Below, one piece after another: positions 1-8,019 of a stretch of DNA of 64,000 nucleotides. How positions within the stretch are numbered: position 1 is the stretch's first letter; each line of letters starts with the position of its first letter. The translations under genes were made by a program, and so were the position numbers. The notes under the pieces are model-generated. The model was given only the letters and a program-made list of their open reading frames with translations. It had not been told where the DNA came from and did no database searches. Source of the stretch: Prostheceraeus crozeri (taxonomy: Eukaryota > Platyhelminthes > Polycladida > Euryleptidae); contig CAJQUW010001694.1 in NCBI GenBank assembly GCA_907163375.1, positions 186,001 to 250,000 on the forward strand. Direction: 5' to 3'.

Positions 1-1229
1 TTTGAATCGAAGACTGCATAAATTAATACATTGATCGTCTCAGGTAGTGTTCTTTTGAACGTCAAATCCAAACGAATATTATGAGGCACGTTCGCTTGAC
101 GATAGGGTGCACTAATATCGCTGTCAGCAGTCAAATCAAATGCATAAATAGTATATCCACTCTTAAACTCTTTCATAGTCAGTCCGTTGGTGTCATCCGT
201 ATTGTAAAAGCCAAAGACATCCATAAAATCAACATAACTGCGCATAAATTGATCCGAAGCAAAATCTGGTTTGTAGGGTGGACCAGGATGACTCACACCA
301 TTTACACGTAAAGCAATTTCACTTAACTGATTGTGTTTAAAATTGAAAGGATTCTTCTTTATATTACCATTAAATGCATCATTTTCAACCATTGCCACCA
401 TGAGGAGCTTCGGTGCTTCCGATGGAAAGAGGCCATTTTTCATGAAACTCTTTTGATCTTTCGGAATTGTAAAGGTGAGAAGCTTTGTATGCTGAACGGG
501 GTAAATGGCATTTTGGCGGTTAAGGCCTTCAGCATGCCCTCTAATGACACTTGGATTCGGTACTACTCGACGAATGTAAAGTGCAATATCTTCCACATGA
601 ATTCTAAAATTGTCAACTTTAGCAAATGCATTCAGCGCAAATTCAGGCTTATTCAATGTCAGCTTGAGTCGCATGCTGGTATTACAGAGTAAAAACTTTG
701 ACTGTCTAAAGAAGTCTAAATTCAGCGGACCATATAGCTGACATACTTTACTATCTTTAATCATAGCAGATCGCTTTACAAAGCCACTGTTTGTTTCAAC
801 ATCAAATTTTCCTGCTTCATCTCTATACCATCTCATGGCTTCCATATGACTTTTTTGTGCTGCTGGATGAAACTGTGATACATGATTGAAATATGATTTA
901 TAGGGATAATCGCTTTGACCACCTTCCACCTGCTGCTCTCCAATCGTTAGAGAAACATCGCGAAGTAATGTAGTCAATGGTAAATTGTTCAGTCCAACTT
1001 TATGTGCATCGTCAATAGCAGTTCCATCTGCTTGCTGAATTCTAAACCTCAAATCAAGCATCGCATAATTCAAATCTATGTAGTCATCACTACCACCAGG
1101 AATAACAAATTCAATGGGGCCAGCATTCTCAGCTGTTCGAGGATGATAATCTACAATACTTGAACTAAGAATATCTGTCTGTATGGCTTGTTGATCGAAC
1201 AAACAAAAACCGGAAGTTTCACACTCCAT
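1..1229 (-). CDS. Polinton capsid protein, F54H12.2-like (3' end off window)
   Basis: Open from an ATG at 1229 to the window edge, about 410 codons, with no stop on the minus strand. It resembles the proteins annotated in many invertebrate genomes as 'F54H12.2-like', which are Polinton capsid proteins with a jelly-roll fold. Recognisable stretches are an N-terminal GGSDDYIDL-like segment, a middle part with VEGGQSDYPYKSYF and the late ending TINVLIYAVFD, close to the usual C-terminus, so only a few residues should be missing. It is probably the major (hexon-type) capsid subunit; a minor capsid role is not excluded. It follows the basic core-like gene with only 2 bases between them. Confidence 0.85.
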   Translation of the reverse strand, partial: MECETSGFCLFDQQAIQTDILSSSIVDYHPRTAENAGPIEFVIPGGSDDYIDLNYAMLDLRFRIQQADGTAIDDAHKVGLNNLPLTTLLRDVSLTIGEQQVEGGQSDYPYKSYFNHVSQFHPAAQKSHMEAMRWYRDEAGKFDVETNSGFVKRSAMIKDSKVCQLYGPLNLDFFRQSKFLLCNTSMRLKLTLNKPEFALNAFAKVDNFRIHVEDIALYIRRVVPNPSVIRGHAEGLNRQNAIYPVQHTKLLTFTIPKDQKSFMKNGLFPSEAPKLLMVAMVENDAFNGNIKKNPFNFKHNQLSEIALRVNGVSHPGPPYKPDFASDQFMRSYVDFMDVFGFYNTDDTNGLTMKEFKSGYTIYAFDLTADSDISAPYRQANVPHNIRLDLTFKRTLPETINVLIYAVFDS

Positions 1230-1231
1230 GA

Positions 1232-1687
1232 TTAGAAGTTATAGCAGCGTCGTCGTTTAGCGCCTGATGAATGATTAGAGCCTCTACGACGTTTGCGTGA
1301 ATGCCTTTTGACTGAAGATCGCACCTTACCAGCTCCGCGATGTTTCCTCCTTCCTTTATTCATTCGTTTAGGTGATTTCTTTCCTTGAGTAACACCAGCA
1401 AAGGTCTGCTTCAATGTTTTTAAACCGCGTTCCTTCCCACGATTCAACAAACTGCTCTTAAAACTTCTACCTCTGGAAAGATCACTAGCAACATCACCAG
1501 CAAAGCCAACGGCATTACTTAAAACATTTCGTTTTAAAGATCTACCGACATTGGATATGAGAGGTGCTACAACAGATTTCAGTGCACCAAGTATGCTACC
1601 TCCACGTTGGCGGCGAGCGCCGATGTAAATTTGTCCTCCGCCACTTACATAGGAGGGTCGTGAATAAAATGAGGCAGTTGGATTCAT
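1232..1687 (-). CDS. Polinton basic virion/core-like protein (PX-type)
   Basis: A 151-aa protein. A glycine-rich N-terminus leads into an amphipathic stretch (GGSILGALKSVVAPLI, about residues 29-44), followed by a very Arg/Lys-rich C-terminal half. This is the layout of Polinton PX-type and adenovirus core or pVI-like proteins, which bind DNA or membranes in the particle. The family link is by composition and by position between integrase and capsid, not by a catalytic motif. It is open throughout. An unrelated basic nucleic-acid-binding protein is the alternative. Confidence 0.7.
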   Translation of the reverse strand: MNPTASFYSRPSYVSGGGQIYIGARRQRGGSILGALKSVVAPLISNVGRSLKRNVLSNAVGFAGDVASDLSRGRSFKSSLLNRGKERGLKTLKQTFAGVTQGKKSPKRMNKGRRKHRGAGKVRSSVKRHSRKRRRGSNHSSGAKRRRCYNF

Positions 1688-1728
1688 AGCTCAAACCCTA
1701 AACATTGTTAGTTACAACTTTGCATGAA

Positions 1729-2949
1729 TCACTGTCGATCACTTAGATGAAAGATGTCGGCACGACGCATCCAAGAGTTCATACTTGAAGGATAACCAGT
1801 CCATTTAACAAGACACCATTCTTCACCTTGCCGTTTTTTACATCGAATGATTTTCTCTACCAAATACGTTTCACTTTCAGTGACTACCTCAATCTCATCG
1901 CGGTAAAAGCTACCCTCAATTTCTTCATTATCGTAATCTTTCAACTTGTAGGTGGTCGGAGAGTCTTTTTGATTAATCCTTGATACTGTAAATACCTCCT
2001 CTGTCCAATTCGGAAGGTAACCTTTAGCAAAAACACTTTTCACTTTTGAGATACGAACTTTATCGCCAATTTTCACATCACTTTTCACATGAGTGCGTTT
2101 ACGTTGGAATGATTCACGCAATTTATCTACATTGTCAGCATTTACATCTACTGGTCTGAGTCCAATAGAACGATGGATAGAGTGATTGTAGGCATGGAGT
2201 GTATCTTGTAGAACCTTTGTCCAATTTTGTGTCAAGTTGGCAGTAAAATGTCGCCACAAGCGATTTTTTAATGTGCGATTAAAACGTTCAACGAGTGCAG
2301 CTTTATAAGCACTCTTTACACTAAACAACTCAATGTCATGCCTCTCAAATAATCTTCGCACATGCTGATTTTCAAACTCTTTTCCTTGATCACTCTGAAT
2401 TCTTTTTGGAATCCGACCTTCTCGAAAAATTGTTTGGAATGCTTTTGCTACTCCTTTCCCTTCTTTAGTTTTTAAAGGTTGAGCCCACGCATAACGCGAG
2501 AAAATATCAATGACGGTTAAAATAAAATTATTGTCCGAGTTATGTTTTGAAATGGAGGCGACATCGCACAAATCTGCTTGCCACTGTTCATCGATGTCAT
2601 GAACAATATAATGGCGGGCGCGGTACTTCTTTTTCGCTAGTTTGTGGAGTGTATAGGTAGCCTGACCCTTTAACCATCGTTTCACTTGTGATTGTGGAAG
2701 ACCACTCGCTTTTGATAGTTTCTTGATAGATGCAAATCCTGCCGGATGTTTTACATCATAATAGATTGACTTCAAACGTTCACTCGATGACGACTGACTC
2801 TTTTTCCTCCTTCTCATCTTTTTGTTTTCTTGCCTTTCTACATTTACAACAACTACAGCATTTAGCTTTAGCGGTTTTGCGATCGTGTTCACATTGCTTA
2901 GGGGTTTCATTATGAGAGCTGGCGCAGCAAGTGCAAGTGACAACGACAT
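1729..2949 (-). CDS. Polinton retroviral-type integrase with C-terminal chromodomain
   Basis: A 406-aa rve-family integrase that would catalyse insertion of the element. The acidic triad is visible: D126 in QADLCD, D187 in QSDQGKEF and E221 in VERFNRT, with 33 residues between the last two. A DNA-binding region follows, and a C-terminal chromodomain at about residues 358-397 (VEKIIRCKK, WCLVKWTGYPSSMNSW), as in many Polinton and chromovirus integrases, probably reads histone marks to choose sites. The first 45 or so residues are low-complexity and overlap the Cys-rich ORF in another frame, so the true start may be the Met near residue 45 (about 2815). Confidence 0.95.
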   Translation of the reverse strand: MSLSLALAAPALIMKPLSNVNTIAKPLKLNAVVVVNVERQENKKMRRRKKSQSSSSERLKSIYYDVKHPAGFASIKKLSKASGLPQSQVKRWLKGQATYTLHKLAKKKYRARHYIVHDIDEQWQADLCDVASISKHNSDNNFILTVIDIFSRYAWAQPLKTKEGKGVAKAFQTIFREGRIPKRIQSDQGKEFENQHVRRLFERHDIELFSVKSAYKAALVERFNRTLKNRLWRHFTANLTQNWTKVLQDTLHAYNHSIHRSIGLRPVDVNADNVDKLRESFQRKRTHVKSDVKIGDKVRISKVKSVFAKGYLPNWTEEVFTVSRINQKDSPTTYKLKDYDNEEIEGSFYRDEIEVVTESETYLVEKIIRCKKRQGEEWCLVKWTGYPSSMNSWMRRADIFHLSDRQ

Positions 2950-2995
2950 TCACCTCTGGCGGCTCATTACACGGCAAGCAACACATCTGCTTCAT
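2780..2995 (-). CDS. Cysteine-rich small ORF overlapping the integrase start
   Basis: A 71-aa ORF with clustered cysteines (CCLPC, CTCCAS, CCSCCKC) and a charged Lys/Glu tail. It begins one base after the upstream 230-aa gene ends, in step with the tight packing of this element, and overlaps the low-complexity 5' part of the integrase ORF in another frame. The spacing suggests a zinc-binding or metallothionein-like peptide, but no named family is recognised. It may be a real gene, with the integrase starting later, or a chance reading of a biased sequence. Confidence 0.4.
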   Translation of the reverse strand: MKQMCCLPCNEPPEVNVVVTCTCCASSHNETPKQCEHDRKTAKAKCCSCCKCRKARKQKDEKEEKESVVIE

Positions 2996-2996
2996 A

Positions 2997-3689
2997 TTAA
3001 TAGTCTGAGAACATGTATTTCCTGGGAGGAGCTGTTTTACGTTTTCCTTTTACTAGTTTTAGTGGTGATGTAGATCTACGTCGAGTTCTTCCTCTTGTTT
3101 GCTTAGTGAGTGTGGGAGGGGATGTAGCAGGTGACGACTTAAACCAATTTGTTGGCATTTTCATCGTCTGAAGCATTGGAGCAGTAGCCACTGTTGAATC
3201 AAGTTCTTTCAATGTCTCATTATTCAAAGCAAATTTTGGTACATTATGCTTTTTCAATAGTTTAAGAAAGTATGACCAACCAGGTGGAACATAGCCCTGA
3301 CGGCGCTTTCTACGTGTCGCATACTGAATCAAGTCTTCATAACGTGAAGCATCAATCACTTTATTTTCATCTGTAATGATTTCTCCTCTATCATTTACAT
3401 TGAGATGGGGTTCAATACTATTGAAAAGAGATATGGCATGTGCGCGAGATGCTAAAGGTGTAGCAGTCGATACAGAGTCACGCATCTTATTCTTCAAGTT
3501 TTTTAATTGCTCAACAGTTTCCGATTGTAATAATACAGCACGATGTGGATCTTTGATGTGAACATTTTGCTGATAATCTATTTCTTTCCTATACATTTGA
3601 TTTGCAAGAGGTTGCTTTACTTGCTGCATGGCAGTCAATTGTACATATTCATCCTGAGGAATAACAATCATGCGAGAATAAGAACTCAT
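2997..3689 (-). CDS. Conserved Polinton protein of unknown function
   Basis: A 230-aa protein that overlaps the ATPase stop by 4 bases and ends just before the Cys-rich ORF. It begins SSYSRMIVIPQDEYVQL, has a charged middle part predicted to be helical, contains PPGWSYFLKLL at about residue 135 and ends in a basic Ser/Arg-rich tail. Proteins with this opening and size next to the packaging ATPase are familiar from other Polintons, but no biochemical role is known to me. Position next to ATPase and capsid genes suggests a structural or assembly role, which is inference. Confidence 0.72.
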   Translation of the reverse strand: MSSYSRMIVIPQDEYVQLTAMQQVKQPLANQMYRKEIDYQQNVHIKDPHRAVLLQSETVEQLKNLKNKMRDSVSTATPLASRAHAISLFNSIEPHLNVNDRGEIITDENKVIDASRYEDLIQYATRRKRRQGYVPPGWSYFLKLLKKHNVPKFALNNETLKELDSTVATAPMLQTMKMPTNWFKSSPATSPPTLTKQTRGRTRRRSTSPLKLVKGKRKTAPPRKYMFSDY

Positions 3690-4351
3690 AGTTTGTAGAT
3701 AATCATGGGAGTTTTCAAAATATCACTTCGAAATCTAAATTCTTCCGGACACTCTTGCGTAAAGTCAATGAATAAGTAACCGTGTGGTTTTTCAGTAGCT
3801 GCTTGAAAAATTTCAATTAAGGCTTTTGATCCTCTTGGTGAAACTTGTCGCGCTAAAATTTCAAATTGACTTTCATCTCGCGGATTCTTGAAAATAGCAT
3901 AATAGTGTGTATTCAGGTTTCGTGTACGAGCTTCTTTTCCATCAGGAAACAAATTTTGTGTGATATAGATGATAAAGCACCTTTTATGGTGTGCTGCGCG
4001 AGTGAACATATCTGTAACATCTTTTGAATTCTTACTTTCTTTTAATAAATCATCCAATACAACAACATCATTAGACTGAAGTTTATCCACTGGAATAATT
4101 CCTTCATGTCGAATAAAGTTGCGACTTTGCAATTCCTGAAACAGCGACGGTTGATAAATACCATAACACCAAATCACTCGATTGATAGGTTCCTTAAACA
4201 ACTCCCTTCTTTTATCCAATAAATTCAGCGTGAAAACAGTTTTACCTGCATGAGATGGACCTGATACAGTCAGAACTTTATCACATTGAAGTCTGAAATC
4301 CATTTTATTACTTTGAGATTCAACATTTGCATAATTAACGCTTAGAGCCAA
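3686..4351 (-). CDS. Polinton genome-packaging ATPase (FtsK/HerA type)
   Basis: A 221-aa P-loop ATPase that pumps DNA into the capsid in this virus-like family. Walker A is GPSHAGKTVF at about residues 31-40, Walker B is VVVLDDLL near residue 96, and a following strand ends in YITQN, the polar sensor position. Size and layout match the A32-like packaging ATPases of Polintons and adenovirus-like elements. It overlaps the 113-aa gene upstream by 17 bases and the 230-aa gene downstream by 4, as in a virus-style gene block. Confidence 0.93.
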   Translation of the reverse strand: MALSVNYANVESQSNKMDFRLQCDKVLTVSGPSHAGKTVFTLNLLDKRRELFKEPINRVIWCYGIYQPSLFQELQSRNFIRHEGIIPVDKLQSNDVVVLDDLLKESKNSKDVTDMFTRAAHHKRCFIIYITQNLFPDGKEARTRNLNTHYYAIFKNPRDESQFEILARQVSPRGSKALIEIFQAATEKPHGYLFIDFTQECPEEFRFRSDILKTPMIIYKL

Positions 4352-4676
4352 AGATATTACCCAATAGGTTGCCCACGGCAGGAGCTATCATTGGAAGTAT
4401 TGCTGAAAGGAAACCACCCTTTTGTGTTAGAGTTTTCCTCTTTCTTTGAAGGGTGACTTTAGGATTGGAGATGAAACGCCATTTCTTGGCATATCGCTTA
4501 AGTAACTTTCGTTGTTTTGGCGCTAATTTCTTCGTCCTCAACTTCCTCACATGAGAAATAATTTCACAAATGAATTTATCGTTAGCATGTCGTATAGCAT
4601 TGTATCGCTGATTTGCTTTCATTCGTCGGAGAGCTTGAATGGCTGAAGAAAACTTTTGACTTTTACGTTTCGCCAT
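4335..4676 (-). CDS. Small basic protein with hydrophobic tail (virion type)
   Basis: A 113-aa protein. The first 90 residues are rich in Lys/Arg, and the C-terminus is a glycine-initiated hydrophobic segment (GGFLSAILPMIAPAVGNLLG) ending in a basic GSKR. This pattern recurs in small Polinton proteins thought to act like adenovirus pVI or pX in membrane disruption or DNA condensation. The assignment rests on composition and on position directly before the ATPase. No enzyme motif is seen. Confidence 0.68.
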   Translation of the reverse strand: MAKRKSQKFSSAIQALRRMKANQRYNAIRHANDKFICEIISHVRKLRTKKLAPKQRKLLKRYAKKWRFISNPKVTLQRKRKTLTQKGGFLSAILPMIAPAVGNLLGNIFGSKR

Positions 4677-4727
4677 TTTCCGTGTTAGTCTTTGCTAAAA
4701 CCTATCTTTACCACATTTGCATAGGTA

Positions 4728-5057
4728 CTAACTATTGCGACATAAGTGACACTCGAAATGAGCAATATCACAGTGGTTACATTTGCAAAGTTGAATGCAA
4801 TTACGTATGAAACAGCGTTGACAAAAAGCATGCTTACATCTCTTGAAGATGCGCTTTTCATTTCCATCCTTTCGCTTACATACATCGCAACACATAGTTT
4901 CACCGTTACTGATGTCTATAGCAAGTCTTTTTGAAGATATGAATTTGCTAGCCTTTTCTAAATAATAGACACATGTACAGAAGGAATATACTTCGAGAGT
5001 GAGCAGACATAGCTCGAAAACTAGTTGTGCCACAATCAAGTACCACTGCATTTTCAA
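4728..5057 (-). CDS. RING-like zinc-finger protein of the Polinton
   Basis: A 109-aa protein with an N-terminal hydrophobic stretch (about residues 8-32) that could be a membrane anchor, and a C-terminal cysteine/histidine cluster: CCDVCKRK, then CKHAFCQRCF, then CKCNHCDIAH. That is the C3HC4-like order of a RING finger, suggesting a membrane-tethered E3 ubiquitin ligase-like protein. RING genes are a known accessory cargo of large DNA viruses. It starts 4 bases inside the end of the 136-aa gene. The RING call is by motif spacing only. Confidence 0.6.
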   Translation of the reverse strand: MKMQWYLIVAQLVFELCLLTLEVYSFCTCVYYLEKASKFISSKRLAIDISNGETMCCDVCKRKDGNEKRIFKRCKHAFCQRCFIRNCIQLCKCNHCDIAHFECHLCRNS

Positions 5058-5464
5058 TTTTTCTTTACGGAAAGTTGAATGTGAATATCTGAAATCGCTT
5101 CAATCACTAGACTGCTACCATGATGGTTAAATGCGTTAAGACGTTCAGCAATTTTTATCATATGTCTTTTAAAAAATTCTTCGGGGTGATCTACCACTTC
5201 CATTGAATAAGAAGCAAAATGGAAAGAGCGACTTTCCACCTCTTCCTTTCCAAAATGACTAAACTTAATTTTCGCAACTAATCGCGCCATGATAATGCTA
5301 TCAGAGAATGTATTCATTAACTCTAGAAATAGAGTGCTAGCATCATCGACCACTGCTTCGATGTCGGTCTCATCTTTATGAAAATTTATCACATAATCTT
5401 GAACAGCTCCTTTTAAACTTTGCCTATGAAAACGTAATGTTCCGCAGTCGTTTGAGAAAGACAT
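5054..5464 (-). CDS. Unknown Polinton protein resembling a PolB N-terminal segment
   Basis: A 136-aa protein. Its last third (FNHHGSSLVIEAISDIHI) recalls the segment FN-x2-GS-x-hydrophobic-x2-I found near the N-terminus of Polinton-type protein-primed DNA polymerases, but no exonuclease or polymerase motifs follow; the next gene starts at once. It may be a stand-alone relative of that segment, or an unrelated conserved Polinton protein. It is open throughout. The similarity is remembered, not computed. Confidence 0.55.
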   Translation of the reverse strand: MSFSNDCGTLRFHRQSLKGAVQDYVINFHKDETDIEAVVDDASTLFLELMNTFSDSIIMARLVAKIKFSHFGKEEVESRSFHFASYSMEVVDHPEEFFKRHMIKIAERLNAFNHHGSSLVIEAISDIHIQLSVKKN

Positions 5465-5551
5465 GATCGCCCTTTATCTAACCCATCCATTGCATGAAAA
5501 CAACAACTCTTCTCATAGTAACATTTATTGAATAATAGTAACAAGCATGCA

Positions 5552-6082
5552 TTATAAATCAATGGTTTGAAACAGATAAAATAGATACAGCTGGTAACTA
5601 TCATACAGCGAGCAATGATGACCATACAGGACTTTGGCAGTGTTGAGGTAAGGAGGAAAGAAGCATTGGTTATGAACGTAGCTACTACAACGAACAGACA
5701 AAATAGGAACACACAAATCCTTAAAACGTTTCGTGACTTCATGGTAGTGTTGATTCACTCTACTATCCCAAGGTGGGAGCAAAATGTCATCAATGATTAG
5801 ATTGGGAAATACTTTCCTCTCCTTACCAGGATTATTACAAAAGATGCGTATAACATTGAAAGCAGCTAACCATCGTTTAAAGTCAATAAGAAGAGCACTC
5901 TCACAAGAAAAGCCATAGTCTTGCAAATATTTCAGATTAAGTCCATGAATGTGTTTTCTCGCCCATTGATCAACATTGGGATTGCAGTTGGCATGTTGAT
6001 GATAGACACTGACAATCTGATATGTCCAATTGTTCATAGCAATAGCACTGAGCTCCTGTACAGGTTCACCCTCACAATCCAT
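5552..6082 (-). CDS. DEDDh-type 3'-5' exonuclease-like protein in the Polinton
   Basis: A 176-aa protein that opens directly with an Exo I-type motif (MDCEGEPVQELSAIAM: D2, E4) and has ARKHIHGL at about residues 42-49, matching the 'HGI/L' turn of DnaQ-like exonucleases. Its C-terminal part carries HHCSLYDSY, which fits the H-x4-D spacing of Exo III in DEDDh enzymes. The middle Exo II Asp is less clear. A role in trimming DNA or RNA, for example in end processing or defence evasion, is inference. The order of motifs is right and the length is near a minimal domain. I do not know this as a standard Polinton gene. Confidence 0.6.
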   Translation of the reverse strand: MDCEGEPVQELSAIAMNNWTYQIVSVYHQHANCNPNVDQWARKHIHGLNLKYLQDYGFSCESALLIDFKRWLAAFNVIRIFCNNPGKERKVFPNLIIDDILLPPWDSRVNQHYHEVTKRFKDLCVPILSVRCSSYVHNQCFFPPYLNTAKVLYGHHCSLYDSYQLYLFYLFQTIDL

Positions 6083-6134
6083 AAAAATGATGATAGAAGC
6101 CTAAAACGGAAATTTACACATCTAAGGAAACGTT

Positions 6135-6383
6135 CTATAACATATTACAAAATGAAGAATTACATCGATGCTTTTCACGACAAAATACACAAATGATATG
6201 ATGGCAACGAAGAAGCAAAATGTATCTAATAAGACCACGTCTACGACACTCAAAGCACATAAGCGAATTGTCATAGGGTGGAGTTAGGAAAGGACTAGTA
6301 ATTCTCCTTCTTTGATTTGCGTTTTGATGCAGCATTCTTCTCCGACTTGCGCTTCGTACCACTGCTGTTAAGGATTTCATCAA
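6135..6383 (-). CDS. Second small RING-like protein of the Polinton
   Basis: An 82-aa ORF with a basic N-terminal half and a C-terminal C-x2-C cluster (MCFECRRR), then CHHIICVFCREKHRC, resembling the C-x-H-x2-C-x2-C core of a RING finger. It overlaps the 3' end of the 204-aa gene by 89 bases in another frame and precedes the exonuclease-like gene. A very small RING-only protein is plausible for such an element, but the start is uncertain: the motif occupies only the last 40 residues. Confidence 0.45.
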   Translation of the reverse strand: MMKSLTAVVRSASRRRMLHQNANQRRRITSPFLTPPYDNSLMCFECRRRGLIRYILLLRCHHIICVFCREKHRCNSSFCNML

Positions 6384-6909
6384 TTATGTCATCCACGTTG
6401 GGTGGTTTTGGAATATATAGGATAGATTCCATATGCATGGAGAGAGAGGCTATTTTATTATCCTTGTGTCGACCATAATATAGCCCATTCACTTTGAAAA
6501 GGATATCCCAAGTACCTTCTCCGAGCTCATCACATCTGATGGGTATTGAATGATCTCCATCCTTCTTATAGTAAGTACACCAATGTGATACCGGTAGGCA
6601 AATGTGATTACCATCCCAAATCTTTCTATAGGGAGTATCCTTGTCATCTCTAGCCTTCCACTCTTGAGCAAGAGGAGTAGGAATGTCCATATTTAATGTC
6701 ACGTACTCCTCAATAATATCAAGTTGGTGGCGAATGTACGGACTCACGGGGATCAGTATGTAGTCCCCATACTGATTGCGCATTATCTTGACATCCGTGG
6801 AAGGGAGCATTCCCGTTTGGAGTACTACACCATGATCGTCATAACGCAAGACTTGTTTAAATTTACGCTGTAGCGGTGTAGGATTATGTACCTTGGTTGT
6901 TTCTTCCAC
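6295..6909 (-). CDS. Unknown Polinton gene nearest the right terminus
   Basis: A 204-aa protein of mixed composition ending in a Lys-rich tail that looks like a nuclear localisation signal (KRKSEKNAASKRKSKK). No domain is recognised. The frame stays open upstream of the Met at 6909 to about 6999, where an acceptor-like tract ends. A donor-like GTAAGT follows an ATG at 7062-7064, so a 62-bp intron (7000-7061) placed directly after the start codon is likely. It is the first gene read from the right end and would be driven from the region at 7065-7150. Confidence 0.62.
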   Translation of the reverse strand: MEETTKVHNPTPLQRKFKQVLRYDDHGVVLQTGMLPSTDVKIMRNQYGDYILIPVSPYIRHQLDIIEEYVTLNMDIPTPLAQEWKARDDKDTPYRKIWDGNHICLPVSHWCTYYKKDGDHSIPIRCDELGEGTWDILFKVNGLYYGRHKDNKIASLSMHMESILYIPKPPNVDDIIDEILNSSGTKRKSEKNAASKRKSKKENY

Positions 6910-7204
6910 TGGCCTCAGTTGTAGATGATCTGACCGTAGCGAACCTTGTAACGTTTGACCGCCATTTTGTCCTACTAGTGCAGCAGATGGAGTAGATGCC
7001 TGAAAATGGAAAATGTTGTATTAAGTTTACGTTCAAGGGAGGGAGGAAAGTAGCGACTTACCATTTTAGTTGGATAATAGAACAGGGAACTAGAGAGAGA
7101 GAGAAAATGTGCGTCCGTCACTCGTGCGATTCAACGATGGAATGATTCTCACTGTGGAAGGCTCGCTATTTATATAGAAATGCTTGATTCTCATTGGATG
7201 ATGA

Positions 7205-7765
7205 TCCTCATTGGACAATAACATCAAGCTGATTCCAAATCTGAAATCCGTTTTCCCATCCGATGCTTCGTTTTGAAGCTAGAGCCCAAAACGTCCCAAA
7301 TTCTAACTCTGTCGTTTTTCGCCAATGTCCCAAAATCTTAAATGGCGTCTCACATCTAAACGAAGACAGATAGGAACAAGCCGATTCTTTCAGTGAATTT
7401 GTCTCACTCTTAGCTTTCAAACGAGCTATGGCACGACAAAATCCGTCCACTGGAAGCCAAAATCGAAGCGAGCTGTCCAGAGGGGGGGGAGACGTCAGCG
7501 AAAATATTTTCTCTCCGATTGACTTGAAACTCACCATACCGATGCAGAATTTCACGCTGAATCCGAATCTGGCCTCCGTTTTCTCATCCGATGCTTCGTT
7601 TTGAAGCTACACACCAAAACGTCCCAAATTCTAACTCTGTCGTTTTTTCGAAAAATGTTGAAAATTTTTTCTCGCCGATTGCCTTGAAACTCACCATACC
7701 GATGCAGAATTTCACGCTGAATCCGAATCTGGCCTCCGTTTTCTCATCCGACCACTCCTTCCACT
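7205..7765. repeat. Subterminal direct repeats of the Polinton
   Basis: Three partial copies of one segment lie in tandem, starting near 7211, 7556 and 7718. Each begins with a form of CTGAATCCGAATCTGGCCTC and runs into TCATCCGATGCTTCGTTTTG. The linking segment CTCACCATACCGATGCAGAA also occurs twice (about 7530 and 7692). No real gene is present; the ORFs here are by-products of the repeat. Repeats just inside the termini are common in elements of this class. Confidence 0.75.
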
Positions 7766-7839
7766 CGAAACAGCCCATTTTACAACCCAACATTCAGCAC
7801 GAAAAACATCACACACTATAGCCTCAAGACTAATCCTGG

Positions 7840-8019
7840 CGGTCGCCCAAGTCCACCACGACACTGTCGTTCCAGAGGGGGGGAGTCAGACTCGAAGCAC
7901 CACGGCGGCCGACCACGACACTCTGCCGTTCCAGAGGGGGGGGAGGGGGAGGGGGGGACGTCAGCGATGGCGGCCATCTTGCGCTATCTGGTATTTGTCA
8001 CTTCCTTACTACTCTCGTT
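7840..8019. other. Polinton right terminus and presumed target duplication
   Basis: GC-rich and G-run-rich sequence (runs of G at about 7876, 7933-7960) closes the element. The last bases on the plus strand read CTTCCTTACTACT (8001-8013). CTCGTT at 8014-8019 also occurs uninterrupted in hAT copy B (17225-17230, reverse strand) and is therefore the predicted 6-bp target duplication. The other copy of CTCGTT should precede the left end outside the window. Confidence 0.6.

Larger units (their letters stand above)
1..8013 (-). mobile_element. Polinton (Maverick) element, right part, cut by window edge
   Basis: Virus-like DNA transposon. Seen: a close-packed set of minus-strand genes that includes a chromodomain retroviral-type integrase, an FtsK/HerA-type packaging ATPase, an F54H12.2-type capsid gene and small basic or hydrophobic virion-like proteins, a combination known only from Polintons and their adintovirus kin. 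The right end is placed at 8013, where the minus strand begins AGTAGTAAGG, fitting the family's AGT start, and where similarity to the inverted hAT copy at 17230 resumes exactly. PolB and the protease are not in view and should lie left of base 1. The visible part looks whole, with no break seen. It is younger than the hAT copy it interrupts. Confidence 0.93.
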
